Source: Nitrospiraceae bacterium (lineage in GTDB: Bacteria; Nitrospirota; Thermodesulfovibrionia; Thermodesulfovibrionales; Dissulfurispiraceae). From it: DNA of 32,503 bases. Shown here piece by piece: positions 24,108-32,313 of the stretch (within the stretch, counting starts at the first letter, position 1; every line of letters starts with the position of its first letter). The notes beneath the pieces are model-generated. The model saw only the letters and a list, made by a program, of their open reading frames with translations. It searched no databases and was not told the DNA's origin. A program made the translations under genes and the position numbers. Where the stretch lies: the NCBI GenBank assembly GCA_012517735.1, contig JAAYUK010000176.1:1-32503 (forward strand), written 5' to 3'.

Positions 24108-24800
24108 ATGATTCTTGCAAATGCCACCGACATACTGAGGCAGATGAGCCACGCCGCCATGCGTGCGGGCAGACCGCCCGATGCGGCACGGCTTGTTGCT
24201 GTAAGCAAGACGGTGCCGGTGGAGCGCATCCGGGAGGCAATGGATGCCGGTCTTCGAGTGTTTGCGGAGAACCGGGTCCAGGAAGCCCGGGACAAGATTG
24301 GGCATTTCGCGCAAGAACCGCACGGCCATGAGTCGGTGCAGTGGCACCTGATCGGTCATCTCCAGAAGAACAAGGCAAAATATGCGGTGCGGCTGTTTGA
24401 TCTCATCCATTCGGTCGATTCCCTTGCGCTTGCCGATGAACTTGATCGTCAGGCTGCGAAGATCGGCAAGGTGCAGCGTGTTCTGGTCGAGGTGAAGCTC
24501 TCGCCGGAAGAGAGCAAGGAGGGAGTTGCGGAGCAGGACCTGCTGCCGCTCCTCCGCCATATCGGGCAGTGCCGGAATCTGCGGCTTGAGGGATTGATGA
24601 CCATGCCCCCGTATGATCCCGACCCGGAAAAGTCGCGGCCGTATTTCCGGAGGCTTCGCGAGCTGCGTGATGAAGCTGAACGACACGGCATCAAGGTGCC
24701 GGAGCTTTCGATGGGCATGTCCCATGACTTTGGCGTTGCAATTGAAGAGGGCGCAACCATGGTGCGGATAGGCACGGCATTGTTTGGAGGGAGAGGGTGA
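24108..24800 (+). CDS. yggS: PLP homeostasis protein (YggS/PLPBP family)
   Basis: Single-domain PLP-binding protein with an alanine-racemase-like barrel but no known enzyme activity; it maintains PLP and amino-acid balance. Lys34 (VAVSKTVP) is the PLP lysine. Other signatures: FAENRVQEARDK, WHLIGHLQKNKAKYAV, GLMTMPPYDPDPE and the C-terminal LSMGMSHDFGVAIEEGATMVRIGTALFG. Length of 230 aa is normal. Its TGA overlaps the GTG of proC (GTGA). It shares a 93-bp divergent region with the histidine kinase gene. First gene of a five-gene coupled unit. Confidence 0.96.
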   Translation: MILANATDILRQMSHAAMRAGRPPDAARLVAVSKTVPVERIREAMDAGLRVFAENRVQEARDKIGHFAQEPHGHESVQWHLIGHLQKNKAKYAVRLFDLIHSVDSLALADELDRQAAKIGKVQRVLVEVKLSPEESKEGVAEQDLLPLLRHIGQCRNLRLEGLMTMPPYDPDPEKSRPYFRRLRELRDEAERHGIKVPELSMGMSHDFGVAIEEGATMVRIGTALFGGRG

Positions 24801-25591
24801 GCATGATCGGTTTTATCGGCGGCGGCAACATGGCTGAGGCATTGATCAGAGGGATGCGGCTGGAAGGCATGCGGGAGATTATGGTTTCCGAGCCGAACGA
24901 GGAGCGCCGGCACTATCTTGAAAAGCAGTATGACGTCAGGACGACCGCGTCCAATCGTGAGGTTGCCGATGCCTCTCCGATTATCATTCTTGCGGTAAAG
25001 CCGCAGAACATGGGGTCGGTGCTCGATGACATCGCCGCCGGGGTGGATGAGTCGAAGACGGTCGTCTCGATTGCTGCTGGCATTACGCTTGCCTATCTGC
25101 AATCGAAACTGAAAACAACCCGGTTGATCCGCGTCATGCCGAACACGCCCGCGCTGGTGCTCGAGGGTATGTCGGTACTCTCGCTCTGCTCCTGTCTCCC
25201 CGAGCCGGTGATCGCGCCGGTCCGCCAGATCTTCATGTCGATCGGCAGGGTAATGACGCTGCCCGAAAGGCAGATCAATGCGGTCACGGCATTGTCAGGC
25301 AGCGGCCCCGCCTTTATTGCCCTGTTTGTCGAGTGCATGATCGCTGCCGGAGAACATCTGGGGCTGAGTCCTGACAGCGCTCGCGAACTGGCAATCCAGA
25401 CGCTGGTCGGCACGGCGAAGCAGATCCATGAGGGCATGTCGCCCGAAAAAATTCGCGAGATGGTCACCTCGCCCGGCGGTACGACGGCAGCGGGGCTTAC
25501 TGCTTTCAGGGAAAAGGGGCTGAAGGAAATAACCATTGCAGCAGTCGCAGCCGCTCATCACCGTGCGGAAGAGTTGGGGAGGAAAGACTGA
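24797..25591 (+). CDS. proC: pyrroline-5-carboxylate reductase
   Basis: Last step of proline synthesis: P5C + NAD(P)H to L-proline. Rossmann motif GFIGGGNMAEALIRG at the N-terminus, VKPQNMGSVLDDI, RVMPNTPALVLEGM, and the catalytic-domain signature ALSGSGPAFIALFVECM with SPGGTTAAGL. Length of 264 aa is normal. The start is GTG 24797 overlapping the yggS stop, with GGAGG 6 nt upstream; ATG 24803 is the alternative and costs two residues. yggS-proC-yggT order is a very common bacterial arrangement. Confidence 0.96.
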   Translation: MSMIGFIGGGNMAEALIRGMRLEGMREIMVSEPNEERRHYLEKQYDVRTTASNREVADASPIIILAVKPQNMGSVLDDIAAGVDESKTVVSIAAGITLAYLQSKLKTTRLIRVMPNTPALVLEGMSVLSLCSCLPEPVIAPVRQIFMSIGRVMTLPERQINAVTALSGSGPAFIALFVECMIAAGEHLGLSPDSARELAIQTLVGTAKQIHEGMSPEKIREMVTSPGGTTAAGLTAFREKGLKEITIAAVAAAHHRAEELGRKD

Positions 25592-25893
25592 TGTCGGGCA
25601 ATTTTGTCATCGCGGCAGCCGAGATACTCAACCTGCTGCTGGAACTGTACACGTGGGTGATCATTATCGCTGCGATCATCAGCTGGGTGAATCCGGACCC
25701 GTACAACTCGATTGTGCGTTTCCTGCATCGCGTGACCGCGCCGGTGCTCAATCCGGTGCGCCGCTTGATCGGCGGACGACTCGGACCGATTGATATTTCG
25801 CCGCTCATCGTCATTTTCGCAATCTTTTTTCTCCAGAGATTTCTGGTTCGTTCGCTGATAGAATTCGGATACCGACTAAAAGGGGGTTTTTAG
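25591..25893 (+). CDS. yggT: YggT-family membrane protein
   Basis: A 100-aa protein with two hydrophobic segments (LNLLLELYTWVIIIAAIISW and ISPLIVIFAIFFLQRFLV) flanking the family core WVNPDPYNSIVRFLHRVTAPVLNPVRRLI. YggT proteins are linked to osmotic or cation balance and often sit beside yggS, proC and divIVA; the mechanism is unknown. The start codon overlaps the proC stop by one base (TGATG). A ribosome-binding site GGGGAGG lies just upstream. Confidence 0.93.
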   Translation: MSGNFVIAAAEILNLLLELYTWVIIIAAIISWVNPDPYNSIVRFLHRVTAPVLNPVRRLIGGRLGPIDISPLIVIFAIFFLQRFLVRSLIEFGYRLKGGF

Positions 25894-25894
25894 T

Positions 25895-26368
25895 ATGAGG
25901 ATTTCGCCGCTCGATATTCAGTCAAAACAGTTTCCGGTCAAGTTCCGCGGGTTCGATGTCGATGAGGTCTATTCGTTTCTCGAGCTGATCCGGGAGGAGC
26001 TCGAAGAACTGCTCCGGGAAAACGCATCGCTCAAGGAACAGCTGAACCGCGCCGATGCCCAGTTGCAGGAGTATCGTAATATGGAAGTTACGCTCCGCGA
26101 GACGCTCATGACCGCTCAGCAGATGGTCGATGAATACAAGAATAATTCGCGCAAGGAGGCCGAACTGATCATTCGCGAGGCCGAGTTGAAGGCTGACGCG
26201 ACGGTCAAGGAAGCTCAGGAGCGGGTTGTCAAGATTCACGAAGACATTGTCGAGCTGAAAGGTATCCGCCGCCATTTCAAGGAAGAGGTGCGCCGGCTGA
26301 TCGAGAGCCATCTCAGCATGCTCGAATTCGACAAGGAACGGGAGAGCGAAGGCGCTGATGAAGTATAG
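25895..26368 (+). CDS. DivIVA-domain coiled-coil protein
   Basis: A 157-aa protein with the DivIVA N-terminal lipid-binding motif: SPLDIQSKQFPVKFRGFDVDEVYSFL (residues 4-29), then a long coiled coil (LREELEELLRENASLKEQL through ELKADATVKEAQERVVKIHE). DivIVA-like proteins sense negative membrane curvature and place cell-division or polar-growth partners. Its ATG lies 1 nt after the yggT stop and its end overlaps the hisS start by 11 nt. In proteobacteria and Nitrospirota these are short and their partners are little studied. Confidence 0.92.
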   Translation: MRISPLDIQSKQFPVKFRGFDVDEVYSFLELIREELEELLRENASLKEQLNRADAQLQEYRNMEVTLRETLMTAQQMVDEYKNNSRKEAELIIREAELKADATVKEAQERVVKIHEDIVELKGIRRHFKEEVRRLIESHLSMLEFDKERESEGADEV

Positions 26369-27608
26369 CGGCTTGAAGGGCATGGAGGATATTCTTCCGC
26401 CCGATATACATGTCTGGCAAGCGGTCGAAGCGACTGCCCGCACTATTTTTGCCCGGTATGGTTTTCAGGAGATCCGGGTGCCCATCCTTGAATCAACCGA
26501 CATTTTTACCCGCGGAATCGGTGAGGCGACCGACATCGTCGAGAAGGAGATGTATACCTTTACCGACAAGGGAAATCGCAGCGTCAGCATGCGGCCGGAA
26601 GGCACCGCACCGGTCGTGCGGTGCTATGTCGAGAAAAATCTTCATACGCTTGCCTCGCCGCAGAAATACTTTTACACCGGTCCGATGTTCCGGTACGAAC
26701 GGCCGCAGAAGGGTCGCTTTCGCCAGTTCTACCAGGTCGGCGCCGAGGCATTTGGCGTGGCAACCCCGGCGATGGACGCCGAGGTCATCAGCATGCTCAG
26801 GAACCTGCTCGAGGCGATCGGTCTTGGCGGACTGAATTTTGAGCTGAATTCGATCGGATGCGCTGAATGCCGTCCCGCGTATCGTCAGGCATTGCTCGAC
26901 TTTTTCAGTGTTAAACTGGGTGAGTACTGCCCTGACTGTCAGCGGAGGTATGAGACAAACCCGCTGCGCATACTCGATTGCAAGGTGGCGCGTTGCGGGG
27001 AGTTGCGGCAGGGCGCGCCGACCGTTACCGGGCATCTCTGTGAAGGATGCCGAACCCACTTTGATGAGGTGCTGTCGTTGCTGAACGCGCTGAAGGTTCC
27101 GCATACGCTCAATCCGAATCTGGTGCGCGGGCTTGATTATTACACCAGGACGACCTTTGAGGTGACCAGCGAACATCTCGGCGCGCAGAAAGCGGTTGCA
27201 GCAGGCGGCCGCTATGATCGTCTGGTTGAAGAGTTCGGGGGACCGGCAACGCCGGCAATCGGATTTGCGATCGGCATGGAACGGATAGTCACGCTCTTGA
27301 AGGACCAGCAGGAGCCTGTGCAGCCTGAGCCTGTGGTTTTTGTGGCAACCCTCGGCAAGGAGGCCGAGATTGAGGGCTTCCGTATTGTTGAGACACTGCG
27401 CGCACGAGGCATATGGGCGGAGCAAAGTTATGGCGCGGGATCGCTCAAGAGCCAGCTACGCCGGGCTGATCGTATCGGAGCAGCGTTTGCGCTCATTATC
27501 GGAGAAAATGAACTGAAGGCGGGCCTGCTGCAATGGAAGAACATGAAGAAGGGCGAGCAGGGTGAAGTAGCTGTCGCGGACGTTGTGTCATTTTTTCAAA
27601 CTAACTGA
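26358..27608 (+). CDS. hisS: histidyl-tRNA synthetase
   Basis: Class II aminoacyl-tRNA synthetase, 416 aa. Motif 1 and start KGMEDILPPD; motif 2 region MRPEGTAPVVRCYVE and GPMFRYERPQKGRFRQFYQVG; histidine-binding loop VRGLDYYTRTTFEV; motif 3 AIGFAIGMERI; C-terminal anticodon domain from about 325. An insertion carries cysteines CPDCQRRYETNPLRILDCK, seen in many bacterial HisRS. Its ATG overlaps divIVA by 11 nt in another frame, so it is translationally coupled and there is little space for a separate ribosome-binding site. Confidence 0.97.
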   Translation: MKYSGLKGMEDILPPDIHVWQAVEATARTIFARYGFQEIRVPILESTDIFTRGIGEATDIVEKEMYTFTDKGNRSVSMRPEGTAPVVRCYVEKNLHTLASPQKYFYTGPMFRYERPQKGRFRQFYQVGAEAFGVATPAMDAEVISMLRNLLEAIGLGGLNFELNSIGCAECRPAYRQALLDFFSVKLGEYCPDCQRRYETNPLRILDCKVARCGELRQGAPTVTGHLCEGCRTHFDEVLSLLNALKVPHTLNPNLVRGLDYYTRTTFEVTSEHLGAQKAVAAGGRYDRLVEEFGGPATPAIGFAIGMERIVTLLKDQQEPVQPEPVVFVATLGKEAEIEGFRIVETLRARGIWAEQSYGAGSLKSQLRRADRIGAAFALIIGENELKAGLLQWKNMKKGEQGEVAVADVVSFFQTN

Positions 27609-27620
27609 TTTTCGGAACAG

Positions 27621-27634
27621 GCAGGCATGCCTGC
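27621..27634. other. 14-bp perfect palindrome after hisS
   Basis: GCAGGCATGCCTGC lies 12 bp after the hisS stop. It is followed by AAAATCTTT, too poor in T for a confident terminator. A related GCCTGCCTGCCTG occurs before ettA (27751 region). It may be a weak terminator or a protein-binding site. Confidence 0.4.
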
Positions 27635-27800
27635 AAAATCTTTCCCATGCAGAAATGATCTGATGCCACGGAGCGCGGTTTTCGTCAGCGTGTATTTTTC
27701 ACGTGTATGCTCCATGGCTTGCGGAAGGAATGCAGGGAAAGCTTATGAAGGCCTGCCTGCCTGTCATAATTGATTTCACAAACAAGAGGAGATTTTTTCG

Positions 27801-29483
27801 ATGAGCAATGAGCCGAACAAAGTCATATACTCCATGGTTGGAGTATCGAAATTTTACGACAAAAAACCGGTGCTGAAGGATATCTATCTTTCGTATTTCT
27901 ATGGCGCGAAGATCGGGGTGCTCGGGCTGAACGGGTCGGGGAAAAGCTCACTGCTCCGTATCCTTGCGGGGGTGGACAAGGACTTTGTCGGCGAGACGGT
28001 GCTTTCGCCGGGCCATACCGTCGGTCTTCTGGAGCAGGAACCGCAGCTGGACGACACCAAGACCGTCCGGGAGATTGTCGAGCAGGGGGTGCAGGAGACG
28101 GTCGATGCCCTGAATGAATACAACCGCATCAATGAAAAATTTGCGGAGCCGATGTCTGACGACGAGATGAACAAGCTGATCGAGCGGCAGGGCGTGGTGC
28201 AGGAGCGGCTTGAGGCGCTTGACGCATGGACGCTCGATTCCCGCCTCGAAATGGCGATGGATGCGCTCCGCTGCCCCGCGGGCGATACGCCGGTGAAGGT
28301 GCTCTCTGGCGGAGAGCGCCGCCGGGTTGCGCTGTGCCGACTGCTGCTGCAGAAGCCGGATATCCTGCTTCTTGACGAGCCAACCAACCATCTCGATGCC
28401 GAGTCGGTTGCATGGCTTGAGCATCATCTGCAGAGCTATGCCGGAACAGTCATTGCGGTGACCCATGACCGCTATTTCCTCGACAACGTTGCCGGCTGGA
28501 TTCTCGAGCTGGATCGTGGGCAGGGAATACCATGGAAAGGCAATTATTCCTCATGGCTTGAGCAGAAAAAGAATCGTCTTGCACAGGAGGAAAAGACCGA
28601 GAGCGACCGGCAGAAAACACTGCAGCGCGAACTGGAGTGGATCAGCATGTCGCCGAAGGCGCGTCATGCAAAGTCGAAGGCGCGCATCAAGGCATACGAA
28701 CAGCTGGTCAGTCAGGAGAGCGAGCGCCGCAGCCAGGAGCTTGAGATCTATATTCCGCCGGGGCCACGTCTGGGCGATGTTGTCATTGAAGCTGCGGGGG
28801 TGTCGAAGGCCTATGACGACCGGATTCTGTTTGAGGGACTGACCTTCTCACTGCCGCCGGGAGGTATCGTGGGCGTGATTGGTCCGAATGGCGCGGGCAA
28901 GACAACGCTTTTCCGGCTTATTACCGGACAGGAGATCCCTGATGCCGGAACATTCACCATCGGCGATACGGTCAAGCTGGCCTATGTCGATCAAAGCAGA
29001 AATATCCTCGATCCTGAAAAATCTGTCTGGGAGACGATTTCCGGTGGTGAAGACATGATCACGCTTGGCAGGCGCGAGGTCCAGTCCCGCGCGTATGTTG
29101 CCCGCTTCAATTTTTCGGGATCCGATCAGCAGAAGAAGGTGGGCATGCTGTCGGGCGGCGAGCGCAACCGGGTACATCTTGCGCGGATGCTGAAAGAGGG
29201 CGCCAATGTCCTTTTGCTTGATGAACCGACGAACGACCTTGACGTCAACACCATGCGTGCGCTTGAAGAGGCGCTCGAAAATTTTGCGGGCTGTGCGGTT
29301 GTCATCAGTCACGACCGCTGGTTCCTGGACCGCATTGCAACGCACATACTGGCATTTGAGGGCGACAGCAAGGTGGTCTGGTTCGACGGCAATTATACGG
29401 AATACGAAGCTGACCGGAAGGCACGGCTCGGTCATGATGCCGACCAGCCGCACCGCATCAAGTACCGCCAACTGACGCGGTAA
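27801..29483 (+). CDS. ettA: ABC-F ATPase, energy-dependent translational throttle protein EttA
   Basis: A 560-aa soluble tandem ABC ATPase without membrane domains. First Walker A GLNGSGKS at residues 42-49, ABC signature LSGGERRR and Walker [13 protein letters not shown]; a linker with the arm and P-site tRNA-interaction motif region ([19 protein letters not shown]); second Walker [10 protein letters not shown] near 350, second signature [15 protein letters not shown] and [11 protein letters not shown]. The opening ([33 protein letters not shown]) is EttA-like. It binds the ribosomal E site and gates translation by the ADP:ATP ratio, an apt function in an energy-limited sulfate respirer (inference). 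Ribosome-binding site AAGAGGAG about 10 nt before ATG; preceded by a TGTCATAAT element. Confidence 0.93.
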   Translation: MSNEPNKVIYSMVGVSKFYDKKPVLKDIYLSYFYGAKIGVLGLNGSGKSSLLRILAGVDKDFVGETVLSPGHTVGLLEQEPQLDDTKTVREIVEQGVQETVDALNEYNRINEKFAEPMSDDEMNKLIERQGVVQERLEALDAWTLDSRLEMAMDALRCPAGDTPVKVLSGGERRRVALCRLLLQKPDILLLDEPTNHLDAESVAWLEHHLQSYAGTVIAVTHDRYFLDNVAGWILELDRGQGIPWKGNYSSWLEQKKNRLAQEEKTESDRQKTLQRELEWISMSPKARHAKSKARIKAYEQLVSQESERRSQELEIYIPPGPRLGDVVIEAAGVSKAYDDRILFEGLTFSLPPGGIVGVIGPNGAGKTTLFRLITGQEIPDAGTFTIGDTVKLAYVDQSRNILDPEKSVWETISGGEDMITLGRREVQSRAYVARFNFSGSDQQKKVGMLSGGERNRVHLARMLKEGANVLLLDEPTNDLDVNTMRALEEALENFAGCAVVISHDRWFLDRIATHILAFEGDSKVVWFDGNYTEYEADRKARLGHDADQPHRIKYRQLTR

Positions 29484-29517
29484 TACCGTTTCTGCCACGA
29501 GCTGAAAGATGGAAACC

Positions 29518-29551
29518 GATTGCGTGCCTGCATCCTTGTTGGCACGCAATC
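29518..29551. other. 11-bp hairpin between ettA and the MNT gene
   Basis: GATTGCGTGCC (29518-29528) pairs perfectly with GGCACGCAATC (29541-29551) around a 12-nt loop, starting 34 nt after the ettA stop. No T tract follows. It may end the ettA message by stabilising its 3' end or be a binding site for the adjacent MNT/HEPN pair. Confidence 0.5.
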
Positions 29552-29584
29552 TGAACGCTTGGGGCGGTGGTATCAACCTGAATC

Positions 29585-29593
29585 TGATATACT
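29585..29593 (+). promoter_or_regulatory. extended -10 promoter of the MNT-HEPN pair (leaderless type)
   Basis: TGA-TATACT (29585-29593) is an extended -10 element, with 6 nt to the ATG at 29600. No good -35 is present and there is no ribosome-binding site. Confidence 0.4.
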
Positions 29594-29599
29594 ATTTTC

Positions 29600-29926
29600 A
29601 TGGCACGCTCGGCATTGTTCAAAGAAATAGAGGCGTTGACCGACACGATTGTCTCGATATATAAGCCTGAAAAGATCATCCTTTTCGGTTCATATGCGTA
29701 TGGCAGGCCACATGCCGATTCCGACGTTGATATGCTGGTCATCATGCCCGTGAGAGGAAAGGCTGCCTGTAAGGCGGCCGAGATTCTCGAAAAGATCAAC
29801 CCCGCGATTCCCGTTGATCTGCTGGTCAGGTCTTCTGCGCAGATCAGAAAGCGCCTTGCCCTGAATGATTTTTTTCTGCGTGAAGTCATGACAAAAGGCA
29901 GAATCCTCTATGAAGCCACTGACTAA
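29600..29926 (+). CDS. minimal nucleotidyltransferase (MNT-type antitoxin candidate)
   Basis: A 108-aa protein of the pol-beta nucleotidyltransferase superfamily, minimal form. The signature GSYAYGRPHADSDVD (residues about 33-47) supplies GSx10DxD, and the third acidic residue lies in IPVDLLV. All three metal-binding positions are therefore present, so catalysis (nucleotidylation, for example AMP addition) is possible. It overlaps the HEPN gene by 17 nt; this MNT-HEPN order is typical of type VII-like toxin-antitoxin pairs in bacteria and archaea, where the MNT modifies the HEPN partner. Function in this strain is inferred. Confidence 0.88.
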   Translation: MARSALFKEIEALTDTIVSIYKPEKIILFGSYAYGRPHADSDVDMLVIMPVRGKAACKAAEILEKINPAIPVDLLVRSSAQIRKRLALNDFFLREVMTKGRILYEATD

Positions 29927-30296
29927 GGAGTGGGTGCGCAAGGCAGATGGAGACTTTGCAACCGCCCAGCCTGAGCTGCGCGCCCGCCGCGCTCCGAACT
30001 ATGATGCCGCATGTTTTCATGCGCAGCAATGTGCTGAAAAATATCTGAAGGCGCTTCTGCAGGAAAAGGAGATCGAGTTTGGCAAAACGCACAATCTGAC
30101 AGCCCTGCTTGATATGGTAATTGACCCCTTCCCCCTGTTGGAAAGCATAAGGCCTGCTCTTCATATGCTGAACAGCTTTGCTGTCGATTTCCGCTATCCC
30201 GGAGAGAACGCGGACAAGGAACTTGCTGCACGTGCGGTGAAGCTCTGCATGCTGGTTCGCAGGGAACTCAGGGCTTCTCTCAGAATAAAATCATAG
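29910..30296 (+). CDS. HEPN-domain protein
   Basis: A 128-aa all-helical HEPN protein: opening KEWVRKADGDFATAQ, core FHAQQCAEKYLKALLQEKEIEF and GKTHNLTALL, and a C-terminal FAVDFRYPG helix. The catalytic RNase motif of many HEPN toxins (R-x4-6-H, often followed by x-Tyr) is not evident; the closest is R-x3-H in IRPALHML. It may lack RNase activity or act as a binding partner of the MNT. Its ATG lies inside the MNT gene (17-nt overlap), so the two are made together. 27 nt downstream begins the cysteine desulfurase. Confidence 0.87.
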   Translation: MKPLTKEWVRKADGDFATAQPELRARRAPNYDAACFHAQQCAEKYLKALLQEKEIEFGKTHNLTALLDMVIDPFPLLESIRPALHMLNSFAVDFRYPGENADKELAARAVKLCMLVRRELRASLRIKS

Positions 30297-30323
30297 TCAT
30301 CAATCGTGCAAAAAGAATTCTCC

Positions 30324-31481
30324 ATGAGAAAAGTGTATCTTGATCACGCAGCGACAACGCCTGCGCATCCCGAGGTGGTGCAAGCGATGTTGCCGTATTT
30401 TTCGGAAATCTATGGTAACCCGCTGAGTGCACACGACTGGGGCAAAGAAGCGGCAAAGGGCATTGATCGTGCCCGGAAAGCGGTTGCCCGTTGCATAGGA
30501 GCCCAGACGCAGGAGATTGTCTTTACGAGCGGGGGTACCGAGAGCAATAATGCGGTACTGAAAGGCGCGGCTATGGCAGGCCGGACCCGCGGCAATCATA
30601 TCATCACTACCGCGATCGAGCATCGAGCTGTGCTGAGTCCCTGCACGTTTCTGGAGCGGCAGGGTTTTTTCGTTACGTACCTTCCGGTCGATTCCTCCGG
30701 CATGGTCGATCCCGATGCGGTTCGCAGAGCCATCCGGCCGGGAACGCTGCTGATTTCGGTTATGCATGCCAACAACGAGATCGGCACCATTCAGCCGCTT
30801 GCGGAAATCGGGGCTATCGCCCGGGAGCATGCCATCCTTTTCCATACCGATGCGGTGCAGACCGTCGGACATCTGCCCATTGATGTTGAGGCCATGCATA
30901 TCGATCTCCTGAGCGCATCGGCACATAAATTTTACGGGCCTAAGGGCGTCGGGTTCCTCTATGTAAGGAGCGGGTCAAAAATCGGCCGCTTCATGCATGG
31001 GGGCTCCCAGGAAAAGAGCCGTCGCGGTTCCACGCACAATGTGCCAGGAATCGTCGGCATGGGCAAGGCGATTGAAATTGCGGAGCAGGGTATGCGGGAT
31101 GAGATTGCGCAGCTCACTGAACTCAGGAATCGTCTTGTCAGGGGCATTCTCGAAGGTGTCAAAAAGTCATTTCTCAACGGGCATCCTGACGCAAGGCTTC
31201 CGAATAATGTCAATGTCTCGTTCCGTAAGGCACAGGGGGAAATGCTTCTGCGCCTGCTGAACGAAGAGGGTATCGGATGCTCCACTGGTTCGGCCTGCAA
31301 TTCATCCAATGTTGGACCGTCTCATGTGCTGGACGCCATAGGCCTGTCGCACGACATGATCGCCGGTTCGCTGCGACTTTCTCTCGGCAGGCAGACCACG
31401 GAAGCGGATATCGACTATGTCGTTGAAGTGCTTCCGCGTGCGGTCCGCAAGGTCCGGACATTTGTTGAAGATCTCCGATAG
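30324..31481 (+). CDS. cysteine desulfurase (NifS/IscS-like)
   Basis: PLP enzyme that takes sulfur from L-cysteine as a persulfide for Fe-S clusters and thiolation. N-terminus VYLDHAATTPAHPEVV; TSGGTESNN phosphate-binding segment; EIGTIQPL; Schiff-base Lys202 in SASAHKFYGPKG; mobile catalytic Cys325 in GSACNSS. Length of 385 aa is normal. Start chosen at ATG 30324, where family homology begins; a GTG at 30306 in frame would add six residues. No good ribosome-binding site is seen for either. No scaffold gene (iscU/nifU) follows. It may supply the many Fe-S proteins of the Qmo/Apr system, or act in tRNA thiolation; the partner is unknown. Confidence 0.93.
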   Translation: MRKVYLDHAATTPAHPEVVQAMLPYFSEIYGNPLSAHDWGKEAAKGIDRARKAVARCIGAQTQEIVFTSGGTESNNAVLKGAAMAGRTRGNHIITTAIEHRAVLSPCTFLERQGFFVTYLPVDSSGMVDPDAVRRAIRPGTLLISVMHANNEIGTIQPLAEIGAIAREHAILFHTDAVQTVGHLPIDVEAMHIDLLSASAHKFYGPKGVGFLYVRSGSKIGRFMHGGSQEKSRRGSTHNVPGIVGMGKAIEIAEQGMRDEIAQLTELRNRLVRGILEGVKKSFLNGHPDARLPNNVNVSFRKAQGEMLLRLLNEEGIGCSTGSACNSSNVGPSHVLDAIGLSHDMIAGSLRLSLGRQTTEADIDYVVEVLPRAVRKVRTFVEDLR

Positions 31482-31522
31482 CGCATGTTTATCAGTGCGC
31501 CGATATATGCCGGTATTGTTAT

Positions 31523-31528
31523 TTGACA
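31523..31528 (+). promoter_or_regulatory. perfect -35 box before the ferritin-like fusion gene
   Basis: TTGACA is present, but no good -10 box is found 16-18 nt downstream (TTAGCG). It lies 68 nt before the start codon of the fusion gene. Promoter function is uncertain. Confidence 0.25.
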
Positions 31529-31595
31529 GTCCTTTTTTCGGTTTGTTAGCGTCAAGACGCCAATAATCATCACTGGTTGGATAACAGGAGTGTCT

Positions 31596-32231
31596 ATGGT
31601 CGATCAGAACGAACGGCTTGGTGAATTCATGCTGGACAAGGGGATTATCAGCCGCAGACAGCTTGAACAGGCGCTGGATGAGCGCACAGACACAGGGGCG
31701 CCTCTCGGAGAGATTCTGCTGGGCATGGGAGCTGTCTCACACGCGGATCTTGATGAATTCGACCAGGTGCTTCAGCGGGAGCGTCTTCTGGAGCAGCTTC
31801 AGCTGATGTTCGATATGGAAATGGTTTTTTCGGATTTCTACTACCTGTGTGCCGAACACTATCCCGCTGCCGGAGACTTCTGGAAATCAATCGGTGACGA
31901 TGAGGTCCGTCATACGCTCGCTATCGGCAAAATCATCGAGGGAATTTACCGGGATCCGAACGCATATGAGTTGGGATACGGAGCGTCTCTTTCGGAGATT
32001 GAGCGGGTGATCGGACTGGTTCGCGAGGCATCCCTGCGGGTGAAGAGAGACCGGCCGCCGCTGGAGAAGGTCCTCATTATGGCGCACAATTTTGAAAGTG
32101 CCATGATGGAGAGCCGGATTTTTGAGGTGCTCTCGGTTGGTACCCGGGAAGCCCAGGAATTGATCGAGAGCATTTATCAGGAGACGACACAGCACATGCA
32201 GAAAATCATGCAGGCATATTCGGCAACATAG
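31596..32231 (+). CDS. MshEN/GspE-N-like domain fused to a ferritin-like domain
   Basis: A 211-aa two-domain protein. Residues about 6-53 (RLGEFMLDKGIISRRQLEQAL, GAPLGEILLGMGAVSHADL) match the N-terminal domain of type II/IV secretion ATPases, a fold that in MshE binds cyclic-di-GMP. Residues about 60-211 form four helices of the rubrerythrin/ferritin type: Glu75 (EMVFSDFY), Glu103-Val-Arg-His106, Glu167 (NFESAM) and Glu196/His200 (ETTQH). The last motif is one residue longer than the usual ExxH, so di-iron binding is plausible but not sure. Start chosen at ATG 31596, with AGGAG 5 nt upstream; the GTG at 31590 overlaps that site. Followed by a terminator. Function unknown. Confidence 0.75.
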   Translation: MVDQNERLGEFMLDKGIISRRQLEQALDERTDTGAPLGEILLGMGAVSHADLDEFDQVLQRERLLEQLQLMFDMEMVFSDFYYLCAEHYPAAGDFWKSIGDDEVRHTLAIGKIIEGIYRDPNAYELGYGASLSEIERVIGLVREASLRVKRDRPPLEKVLIMAHNFESAMMESRIFEVLSVGTREAQELIESIYQETTQHMQKIMQAYSAT

Positions 32232-32248
32232 TTTTTTTGAGGAGAAAT

Positions 32249-32286
32249 GAAAAAAGTCCCGGGAGGATCTGCCCAGGACTTTTTTC
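32249..32286. terminator. bidirectional terminator after the ferritin-like fusion gene
   Basis: GAAAAAAGTCC (32249-32259) pairs with GGACTTTTTTC (32276-32286), with an inner GGG/CCC pairing (32261-32263 with 32272-32274). The T run in the descending arm on one strand and the A run on the other suit termination in both directions. Confidence 0.85.
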
Positions 32287-32313
32287 ATTCAAGGGGGAAA
32301 TTATCCCGGAATT

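Noticed and set aside
22566-24725. Longer 719-codon start for the histidine kinase
   Set aside because: The extra N-terminus is antisense to yggS and crosses both divergent promoters. The membrane segment and sensor begin at the ATG at 24014.
29541-29556. TTGGCAC as a possible sigma-54 -24 box before the MNT gene
   Set aside because: The -12 half is missing: at GG-N10 the bases are GA rather than GC, and the TTGGCAC belongs to the hairpin arm.
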